NCBI GenBank assembly: GCA_025362235.1
Contig: JANYGZ010000077.1
Coordinates: 62,001-126,000 of the forward strand
Length of the DNA stretch: 64,000 nt
From: Ferruginibacter sp.
GTDB lineage: Bacteria; Bacteroidota; Bacteroidia; Chitinophagales; Chitinophagaceae
Reading direction: 5' to 3'
The translations under genes were made by a program, and so were the position numbers. Shown piece after piece: positions 55,201-64,000 of this stretch (positions within the stretch are counted from its first letter, which is position 1; every line of letters starts with the position of its first letter). The notes beneath the pieces were generated by a model. The model did no database searches. It had not been told where the DNA came from and was given only the letters and a program-made list of their open reading frames with translations.

Positions 55201-56280
55201 ATGTGTAAGGTCTATAATTCAATTGGCTCTCTGACGACAGTAAAGTCTCATTTACATCGACACAATATCAATGAATTCAATTCCTTAAATGAGGTAATAC
55301 TCTTTCATAAAAACTATTCCACTTACCGACAGCAAATCATTTCAAATCAGGAACTTTTAATAGATCAAGAAAGAAATATTCTTAGCTCCGAGATTTTGCA
55401 CTTAGACAATTCCTTCCAGACTCAAAAAATTGACATCGAAAAAGAACTACGACTGGAGCTTGAGAAGTTAAAACAACAAGTGCACGACTTATCTACAGTT
55501 CCGGCAAATGTTATTGAAACATTAATCAATTCCTTTAAAGTGCTTTTCCTGGAAATTAAAATACGCTATAACGAACTCACTTTAAATTTCAAGATTTCTA
55601 ATTCAATCAGGAATTTGGTAAATACACGTGCGAAAAAAAATAATCGTTATCAATATCTTGTTACACATTTCGCTGATGCAGTAAACGAAAGCTGTTTAGC
55701 TCAACTAACAGAACTTGATAGAAAAAAAAGAGTAATTGACGAAATCAACACTTTCATTTACGGGGCAATAGGTGAACAAAAGGTAGTAAAAGAATTAGAA
55801 GCTTTACCAGATGAATATTTCTTAATAAATGACTTCTCTCTTTCCTTCCCCGCTCCTATTTATAATCGTCAGGAAAATGATTATATAAAATCCATTCAAA
55901 TTGACCACGTTTTAATTTCTCCTTCAGGCGTTTTTCTTATCGAAACAAAAAACTGGAGTGAGCAATCATTAAGTAATTTAAGTTTACGGTCTCCTGTTCA
56001 GCAAATAAAAAGGACAAGCTTTGCTTTATTTAAAATATTAAATGGAGAAATAACTAAATCTAAATTAAATCTTAACCAACATCATTGGGGTGACAGGAAA
56101 ATCCCAATAAAAAATCTAATTGTCTTGATAAATTCAAAACCAAACGAGGAGTTTCAATATGTAAAGATTTTAACCTTACATGAACTTCTTGGTTATATAA
56201 AATATTTTAAACCTACTTTTTCAAATAAAGAGACACAAGAAATAGCAAGATATTTACTTACACTTTGTGGACAAAAATAA
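55201..56280 (+). CDS. NERD domain protein
   Basis: 359 residues, no signal peptide. The N-terminus has a His/Cys cluster (MCKVYNSIGSLTTVKSHLHRH), then a coiled coil (~50-110: SSEILHLDNSFQTQKIDIEKELRLELEKLKQQ). The NERD nuclease-related domain begins near residue 195 (IYGAIGEQKVVKEL) and includes IQIDHVLISPSGVFLIETKNWS with the Asp ... Glu-x-Lys pattern of restriction-type nucleases. NERD proteins are seen on mobile and defence regions; the target is unknown. It lies after spacer element 2. Confidence 0.85.
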   Translation: MCKVYNSIGSLTTVKSHLHRHNINEFNSLNEVILFHKNYSTYRQQIISNQELLIDQERNILSSEILHLDNSFQTQKIDIEKELRLELEKLKQQVHDLSTVPANVIETLINSFKVLFLEIKIRYNELTLNFKISNSIRNLVNTRAKKNNRYQYLVTHFADAVNESCLAQLTELDRKKRVIDEINTFIYGAIGEQKVVKELEALPDEYFLINDFSLSFPAPIYNRQENDYIKSIQIDHVLISPSGVFLIETKNWSEQSLSNLSLRSPVQQIKRTSFALFKILNGEITKSKLNLNQHHWGDRKIPIKNLIVLINSKPNEEFQYVKILTLHELLGYIKYFKPTFSNKETQEIARYLLTLCGQK

Positions 56281-56292
56281 TGTATAACGGAT

Positions 56293-56316
56293 ACCCGGAG
56301 AGAACGTAAGCCGGGT
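56293..56316 (+). terminator. Hairpin after the NERD gene
   Basis: ACCCGG (56293-56298) pairs with CCGGGT (56311-56316) around a 12-base loop, 13 bp past the stop codon. No T-tract follows, so termination is only possible. The motif copy at 56323 comes next. Confidence 0.35.
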
Positions 56317-56322
56317 GGCGTT

Positions 56323-56368
56323 CTATTCCGACCAACGTATCTCAACGAGCCATGAGCGGAGCGGAGGA
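56323..56368 (+). repeat. Island motif, copy 2
   Basis: CTATTCCGACCAACGTA, then TCTCAACGAGCCATGAGC and GGAGCGGAGGA, followed by TAACGTTGC. Matches 53890-53933. It marks the right edge of the accessory island before katG. Confidence 0.75.
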
Positions 56369-56434
56369 TAACGTTGCTCAGAAAGAGTAGACATTCCATG
56401 CCGTATACATTCTCAAGCAAGTAAATCCACAATA

Positions 56435-56466
56435 AAAGAGGTGGCTCGTTGTGCCGCCACCTCTTT
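56435..56466 (-). terminator. Terminator downstream of katG
   Basis: AAAGAGGTGGC and GCCACCTCTTT form a perfect 11-bp stem with a 10-base loop. On the minus strand it is followed by TATTG after TTTT, 26 bp beyond the katG stop, and it can work for the plus-strand island as well. Confidence 0.7.
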
Positions 56467-56491
56467 ACAATTATATAATGCAACCCTGCAA

Positions 56492-59133
<2,642 letters not shown>

Positions 59134-59586
59134 ATGAAAAACATTTCGAACGAAGCAGATTATTCAGAAATAACAAATAGGATAAAGAACCTTTCTGCTG
59201 CAAGTATCCGGCTCTGGGGTAAAATGGATCTCCAGCAAATGCTGTTCCATTGTACCACACAATTAAAACTGGCAGTGGGCGAAATTTCTTCTCATATACA
59301 AGGCCCATCCTTCATGCGGTCCAGTTTGGGTAAATGGATTTTGTTCTCGGCTGTGCCGTGGCCAAAGGGGGTAGCTACACCGGCCGAAATGAATGCAGAG
59401 CTAGCTCACTTTTTACTCACCGATATTGAAAATGAAAAAAAAGATCTATTGAATTATCTTGAAAAGGCAAAGGGTCAAACACAGTTAATGCCGCATCCTT
59501 TTTTCGGAAAACTCAACCGGCAAGAATGGGCAAGGCTGATTTATAAACATCTTGATCATCATTTAAAACAGTTTGGCAGCCCTTAA
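59134..59586 (+). CDS. DUF1569 (DinB-like) protein
   Basis: 150 residues, no signal peptide. The pattern RLWGKMDLQQMLFHCTTQLKLAVGE near the N-terminus, PHPFFGKLNRQEWARLIYKHLDHHLKQF at the C-terminus and the spaced histidines match the DUF1569/DinB-like four-helix fold, which usually binds a divalent metal through three His. Biochemical role unknown. It lies downstream of the long palindrome. Confidence 0.85.
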   Translation: MKNISNEADYSEITNRIKNLSAASIRLWGKMDLQQMLFHCTTQLKLAVGEISSHIQGPSFMRSSLGKWILFSAVPWPKGVATPAEMNAELAHFLLTDIENEKKDLLNYLEKAKGQTQLMPHPFFGKLNRQEWARLIYKHLDHHLKQFGSP

Positions 59587-59694
59587 TTATTTGTAATAGC
59601 CACGCTCTTGTTAGTGTTTCATTCCTCATCTTGAACACAAAGTCTAATCAATAAAAGCCATGAATGTTAGCGATAATTTTAACACAACTACTCA

Positions 59695-61221
59695 ATGACA
59701 AAAAAGACAACAATCTTAGTTTGCTTCATCATTGTAAAGTTTCTTTTACAGTACTTTTTAATAAGTCCCGAGTACGACTTGCACAGAGACGAATACCTGC
59801 ACCTCGACCAGGCAAATCATTTAGCCTGGGGTTATCAATCAGTTCCACCTGTTACTTCCTGGATTGCCTGTATCATACAACTGCTTGGCAATTCTGTATT
59901 TTGGATCAGGTTCTTTCCTGCTTTGTTTGGCGCTCTTACATTTGTAGTGGTTTGGAAAACTATTGAAGAATTAAAAGGAAATTTATTTGCATTAATAGCA
60001 GGATCAACATGTGTATTGCTTTCAGTACTTTTAAGATTAAATTTCCTGTTTCAGCCAAACTCACTGGACGTTTTATCCTGGACAATTTTTTATTTTATCC
60101 TCATTAAATATATTAATTCAGAAGATAGAAAATGGCTTTACTTGGCCAGCCTTGTTTTCGCTATTGGGTTTTTAAATAAGTACAATATTGTATTTTTGTT
60201 AATCGGGCTTTTACCAGCTATTTTATTGACTGAAAAACGTAAATTTTTTTTTCAAAAGGATGTATACATTGCAATTTTATTTGCACTAATATTAATTTCT
60301 CCCAACCTGGTTTGGCAATACAACAATAAGTTCCCTGTTATCCATCACATGAAAGAATTAGCAGAGACTCAACTGATAAATGTTAACCGATGGGATTTTT
60401 TAAAAGAACAGCTTTATTATTTTATTGGCTCCTTACCTGTTATTATTGCGGCGCTGTATGCACTTTTATTTTACAGCCCTTTTAAAAAATACAGGCTATT
60501 CTTTTTTTCAATAATTTTTACACTGGCTGTCTTTACCTATTTAAAAGCAAAAAGTTATTATGCCGTTGGAATTTACCCGGTTTACATTTCTTTTGGTGCT
60601 GTTTTTTTGGGCAATATTTTATATACCGGTTGGAGAAAATATTTACAGCCAATTATTATAGCAATTCCGGTTTTATTCTATATTCTTTTGTACAACATCG
60701 TCTTTTCAATAAAAAGCCCTCAGTATATTTTAAATAATCAACCTGTTTACAAAAAATATGGATTGCTTCGATGGGAAGATGGTAAAGATCATACCTTGCC
60801 ACAGGATTTTGCAGACATGCTCGGGTGGAAAGAATTAGCTGAAAAAGTTGATGCAGCCATTAGTAAATTACCGAAGGCAGGCCAAACATTAATTCTTTGC
60901 GACAATTATGGACAGGCGGGGGCAATAAATTATTATTCAACAAACAAAAAAATCAATGCCGTTTCTTTCAACGCAGATTACATTAACTGGTTTAAGTTAG
61001 ACACAAAAATTAATAACCTTATAAGAGTTAAAGATTTTGAGGGTAGTGAAAATGAATTAGAAAAAACAGCGCCTTATTTTGAGAAAGCTTTTGTAGCTGA
61101 CTCAATAACTAATCCGTTAGCCAGGGAATACAAAACAATGATTTTTGCCTTTTCCAATCCAAAAATTGATGTTAACCAAAGATTAAAAGTAGAAATTGAC
61201 AAAAAGAAAAACTACCGCTAA
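59695..61221 (+). CDS. ArnT/PMT-type glycosyltransferase (GT39-like)
   Basis: 508 residues. Polyprenyl-phosphate-sugar-dependent integral membrane transferase. The catalytic acidic pair is in the first periplasmic loop, YDLHRDEYLHLDQA (DE at ~33-34). About 11 TMs follow, with FLNKYNIVFLLIGLLPAILL among them, and a ~150-residue periplasmic C-terminal domain after the last TM. Transfers a sugar to lipid A, a protein or another envelope acceptor; the acceptor is not apparent. A longer out-of-frame ORF at the start is a shadow. It is ~110 bp after the DUF1569 gene. Confidence 0.88.
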   Translation: MTKKTTILVCFIIVKFLLQYFLISPEYDLHRDEYLHLDQANHLAWGYQSVPPVTSWIACIIQLLGNSVFWIRFFPALFGALTFVVVWKTIEELKGNLFALIAGSTCVLLSVLLRLNFLFQPNSLDVLSWTIFYFILIKYINSEDRKWLYLASLVFAIGFLNKYNIVFLLIGLLPAILLTEKRKFFFQKDVYIAILFALILISPNLVWQYNNKFPVIHHMKELAETQLINVNRWDFLKEQLYYFIGSLPVIIAALYALLFYSPFKKYRLFFFSIIFTLAVFTYLKAKSYYAVGIYPVYISFGAVFLGNILYTGWRKYLQPIIIAIPVLFYILLYNIVFSIKSPQYILNNQPVYKKYGLLRWEDGKDHTLPQDFADMLGWKELAEKVDAAISKLPKAGQTLILCDNYGQAGAINYYSTNKKINAVSFNADYINWFKLDTKINNLIRVKDFEGSENELEKTAPYFEKAFVADSITNPLAREYKTMIFAFSNPKIDVNQRLKVEIDKKKNYR

Positions 61222-61336
61222 CGAAGGTATTTTTCCTGTAAGCACAGCCGGTCTTATTTGTTGTTATGACTTCATCAAATACTTTTCAATAGATACTTTA
61301 GCAGCTGTTTGTGCATTATTTACATTGTGTTGTTGC

Positions 61337-62062
61337 CTATCTCTTTAAAAACTTTCCGCTCAGCAGCTTCTCCATTACCTCATCTTTTAAATTGCGGCTG
61401 ATAGGAATTTGATATTGTTCGATACGGATTTCGTTGCCATCAATACTGTCAACTTTTTCGGCAGCTATAATAAATGATTTATGGGTTTTTATAAACCGGG
61501 CGGCAGGTAAATAATCTTCCACCGATTTAAAAGTGAGGTAACTGATATATTTTTTTCCTGTTGTATAAATGGTTACATAATTCTGCAGGGCTTCCACAAA
61601 AAGAATATCATCATATAAAAGCTTTACCAGTTTGTTATCGGCCTTTATAAAAAAATATTCTGCCGTTGCATCGGGTACTGCTTCTGTCTTATTCCTTTGT
61701 CGCACTTCATAAAATTCTTTCGCCCGCAGGGCAGCTTTTAAAAACCTGTCGAACGAAATTGGCTTTACCAGGTAATCAAGCGCATTTACTTCAAAGCCAT
61801 CCAGCGCATATTGCGGATATGCCGTTGTAAAAATTACTTCCGGTGCATTTTGAATGGTTTTAAAAAATTCAATACCGGTTATTTTGGGCATCTGTATATC
61901 CAGAAAAATTAATTGAATATCGCCGCTGTTTAATAATGCTGTTGCCTTAAGTGGATTATCAAAATCGCCGGCAAGGTTAAGAAAATCAATATCGGCAATA
62001 TATTCCTTTAACCCCTTTCTTGCCAGGGGTTCATCATCAATAATTATGCAGTTAATGATCAT
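61337..62062 (-). CDS. LytTR family response regulator
   Basis: 241 residues. The receiver domain (1-~120) has the acidic DDEP (9-12), the phospho-acceptor Asp55 (IFLDIQMPK), Thr/Ala at TTAYPQYA and Lys in DYLVKPISF. A LytTR DNA-binding domain occupies ~137-235 (FFIKADNKLVKLLYDDILFVEALQNYVTIYTTGKKYISY). It is 11 bp downstream of its histidine kinase. Target genes are unknown; no obvious LytTR repeats were spotted nearby. Confidence 0.95.
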   Translation of the reverse strand: MIINCIIIDDEPLARKGLKEYIADIDFLNLAGDFDNPLKATALLNSGDIQLIFLDIQMPKITGIEFFKTIQNAPEVIFTTAYPQYALDGFEVNALDYLVKPISFDRFLKAALRAKEFYEVRQRNKTEAVPDATAEYFFIKADNKLVKLLYDDILFVEALQNYVTIYTTGKKYISYLTFKSVEDYLPAARFIKTHKSFIIAAEKVDSIDGNEIRIEQYQIPISRNLKDEVMEKLLSGKFLKR

Positions 62063-62073
62063 GTTGCAATACT

Positions 62074-63099
62074 TTAAATTTTAATTGTAAGATCAACATT
62101 GTAAAGATTGCCTTCGTTTTTAATGTGCAGCTCATATTTTTTGGGATACAATAATTCCAACCTTCTTTTTACATTATTGAGACCAATACCATTTCGTTCG
62201 CCGGTATTTTTTTCTATTTCTTCTTTTGAATTTTCAACTGAAAAATGAAATGCCCCTTTTGTCATCCCGAGATCAAGCTGTATAAAATTAAGTTGATTTT
62301 TTTGATGGGAAATATGTTTAAATGCATTTTCAACAAACGGTATCAACAGCAAGGGTTCAATAGAAAAGCCCTTTACGTCGGGATCGCAATTGAATGTTAC
62401 TTCGTAATTTTCATCCTTGCGTAGTTTTTGCAGGTCAACATAATCCTCAAGATAACGGATCTCTTTTTCAATTGGTATGGTAGCGCCATTCATTTCATAT
62501 AACTGGTACCGCAGCATTTCAGAAAATTTGTGCAGCGCTTCTCTTGCACCAGTATTATTTTTTTCTATAAGAAAATAAACCGAATTCAATGAGTTAAACA
62601 GGAAGTGTGGGTTTATCTGCAGTTTTAAAAAATTCAGTTCGGCCTCGGCTTTTTCTTTTGCCATTTCTACCATATTTTTCTGCATCCGGGTATAGTCCAG
62701 CATTAATTTAAATGCAGCACCAGATAAAACTAAAAAGAAATGTGGTATCACATTATCATAAATCCTTTCTTTAAGATTGCCGGACAAACTAAATAAGGCC
62801 GGGTTATTAATTACCTGCCCGATAATATGCATTTTGCCAATACTGCTGGTGATGATTAGTGCAAAAAAACATAAGCCAAATAAAACGTATTTTTTTTTAT
62901 ACAACAGTTGGGGAATCAATACATAATTAGTGATGTACACCATGAATGCAAGGTCAGCTACCTTTATTAAAGTAATGGTAAAGGCTTTTGCCGTGGTGGA
63001 ATAATCCTGGTACCGTAAAAAATACCATACACCAAATACCATCAGCCAAAAAAACAGGTGATGCAGTTTGTACTTTATTAAAAAGGCTGCGTTATGCAT
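62074..63099 (-). CDS. LytS-type sensor histidine kinase
   Basis: 341 residues. Four TMs in the N-terminal ~135 residues (HHLFFWLMVFGVWYFL, VADLAFMVYITNYVLIP, YVLFGLCFFALIITSS, IPHFFLVLSGAAFKLML), a short coiled coil, then the His_kinase dimerisation motif with His165 (LQINPHFLFNSLNSVYFLIEKN). An ATPase domain contains PLLLIPFVENAFKHI (N box) and NGIGLNNVKRRLELLYP (G box). It is transcribed with the LytTR regulator. Confidence 0.94.
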   Translation of the reverse strand: MHNAAFLIKYKLHHLFFWLMVFGVWYFLRYQDYSTTAKAFTITLIKVADLAFMVYITNYVLIPQLLYKKKYVLFGLCFFALIITSSIGKMHIIGQVINNPALFSLSGNLKERIYDNVIPHFFLVLSGAAFKLMLDYTRMQKNMVEMAKEKAEAELNFLKLQINPHFLFNSLNSVYFLIEKNNTGAREALHKFSEMLRYQLYEMNGATIPIEKEIRYLEDYVDLQKLRKDENYEVTFNCDPDVKGFSIEPLLLIPFVENAFKHISHQKNQLNFIQLDLGMTKGAFHFSVENSKEEIEKNTGERNGIGLNNVKRRLELLYPKKYELHIKNEGNLYNVDLTIKI

Positions 63100-63267
63100 A
63101 TGTCAAAATAAAAGTACAAATTCCATTTGGTAAAACCGATTACAGCAATGGAAGGTTTTACCGGACAAGCAGTAGTCTTCACTTCATCAAGAGATGTTTC
63201 CCTTTGGTGTAAATGATTTGTATGCTGTTGTAAGGTTATACAAATTTGCTGCATAAATATTGCGCTC

Positions 63268-64000
63268 ATGAAATTTTTAACCATCAATATAGCAGTAACC
63301 TGCCTGTTTGCTTTTAATGCCTGCTCTCAAAATACTGCACAAAAACAAAATAAAAATGGCCAGCATATTGGCGGTAACTGCGAGGGCTGCGAAGCCATTT
63401 ATGAAAGCAGCATGTCATTTGAAAAGCTGCGACCCGTTGACACACTCCCCGACTTTAATGAGCCGGGGCCAAAAATTGAGATGAGTGGAATTGTTTACCA
63501 GCGTGATGGCAGAACACCTGCGGCTGATGTTATCATTTATGTGTATCATACCAATCAAAAAGGTATTTATGCAACAAAAGGAAATGAAACCGGCTGGGGC
63601 AAGCGGCATGGTTATATACGCGGCTGGGTAAAAACAGGTAAGAATGGCTTTTACCAGTTTTATACTTTAAGGCCCGCACATTATCCTGAAGGAAATGCAA
63701 TGGAACATATTCATGTAACCGTTAAAGAGCCCGGTAAAAATGAATACTGGATAAGCGAATATTTATTTGACGATGATCCGTTATTGACTTCTGCAAAAAG
63801 AAAACTGTACGAAAACCGTGGTGGCGACGGCATCATCAAACTTATACCCAAAGCAAATGGCATAGCGCATGGCACAAGGCATATTATTTTGGGATTGAAC
63901 ATCCCGGATTATCCTTATGCAGGGCTTCCAAAAATTCAATCGGGTTTGGCAATTGGGCAAAATTGCCCTGCTTTTGATCCGGTGCATCTTTCCGGTGCTG
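63268..64000 (+). CDS. Lipoprotein with intradiol-dioxygenase-like domain and start of a thioredoxin-like domain (partial)
   Basis: The ATG at 63268 gives 244 residues before the window ends. The lipobox FAFNAC (Cys ~19) marks a lipoprotein. Residues ~70-210 look like the dioxygenase (transthyretin-like) fold: PKIEMSGIVYQRDGRTPAADVIIYVYHTN, YIRGWVKTGKNGFYQFYTLRPAHYP, EHIHVTVKEPG, and ISEYLFDDDPL. The Tyr/His pairs of intradiol ring-cleavage enzymes are partly present. The last visible residues, IGQNCPAFDPVHLSG, resemble the start of a thioredoxin-like (AhpC/TSA) domain, so a fusion is likely. Function unknown. Confidence 0.75.
   Translation, partial: MKFLTINIAVTCLFAFNACSQNTAQKQNKNGQHIGGNCEGCEAIYESSMSFEKLRPVDTLPDFNEPGPKIEMSGIVYQRDGRTPAADVIIYVYHTNQKGIYATKGNETGWGKRHGYIRGWVKTGKNGFYQFYTLRPAHYPEGNAMEHIHVTVKEPGKNEYWISEYLFDDDPLLTSAKRKLYENRGGDGIIKLIPKANGIAHGTRHIILGLNIPDYPYAGLPKIQSGLAIGQNCPAFDPVHLSGA

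Noticed and set aside
54938..55222. Opposing small ORFs on both strands in spacer element 2, one with a hydrophobic stretch
   Set aside because: The spacer aligns with element 1 at the DNA level with indels that break the frames, so coding is unlikely.

Overview
The window looks like a chromosome segment of a Bacteroidota bacterium, most likely a Chitinophagaceae relative. The evidence is the AT-rich intergenic DNA, near-exclusive ATG starts without Shine-Dalgarno sequences, TAnnTTTG-type -7 boxes just upstream of some starts, proline-rich TonB proteins with ExbB/ExbD, a short NuoG, and LytS/LytTR-type signalling. This is read from the sequence and family knowledge only; no database was searched. 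No rRNA, tRNA, CRISPR array, integrase or transposase was seen.

Region 1 (1-14.4 kb, mostly minus strand) is carbon and amino-acid metabolism. A Gfo/Idh oxidoreductase (cut by the window edge), a sodium:solute symporter and myo-inositol oxygenase lie together. About 8 kb away is a uxuA-uxaC-yhcH operon, so inositol -> glucuronate -> fructuronate ... mannonate -> KDG is nearly complete (fructuronate reductase is not here). Between them is leuC-leuD-(cimA-type synthase)-leuB; the synthase looks like a citramalate synthase, pointing to pyruvate-derived isoleucine. A frameshifted three-TM membrane gene of unknown function (3.8-4.7 kb) and a TonB-C/MORN-like secreted protein sit here too.

Region 2 (14.4-21.8 kb): a frameshifted ORF6N gene, mnmE, an exbB-exbD-exbD-tonB operon ending in an intrinsic terminator, a third exbD, and a MacB-like permease.

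Region 3 (21.9-37.9 kb) is a complete 14-subunit complex I operon (nuoA to nuoN, minus strand) with a clear -33/-7 promoter. It is interrupted by an NTF2-like gene, a three-gene NTF2-like/aspartic protease/VOC set, and a ~544-bp element with 15-bp perfect inverted ends carrying a GxxExxY gene.

Region 4 (38-48.9 kb): TonB / small membrane protein / PstS-like lipoprotein / TPR protein on the minus strand, then on the plus strand a low-molecular-weight phosphatase, hisS, a DUF4836-type lipoprotein, an ABC ATPase with its FtsX-like permease, and rlmN. A second, empty copy of the inverted-end element precedes the ABC genes.

Region 5 (48.9-56.4 kb) is the accessory island: an internally deleted M13 peptidase remnant, a PIG-L deacetylase, a frameshifted macro-like/TIR gene, then four single-gene units (small lipoprotein, GldM-C-like protein, CxxC protein, NERD protein). 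Two of these genes are each bracketed by their own 15-bp inverted repeats and preceded by the same ~140-bp direct repeat. The spacers are diverged copies of one another with hairpins that change together. This cassette-like organisation is the most unusual thing in the window.

Region 6 (56.4-64 kb): katG, a 153-bp nested palindrome, a DUF1569 protein, an ArnT-like glycosyltransferase, a LytTR response regulator with its histidine kinase, and a lipoprotein with an intradiol-dioxygenase-like domain running off the end.
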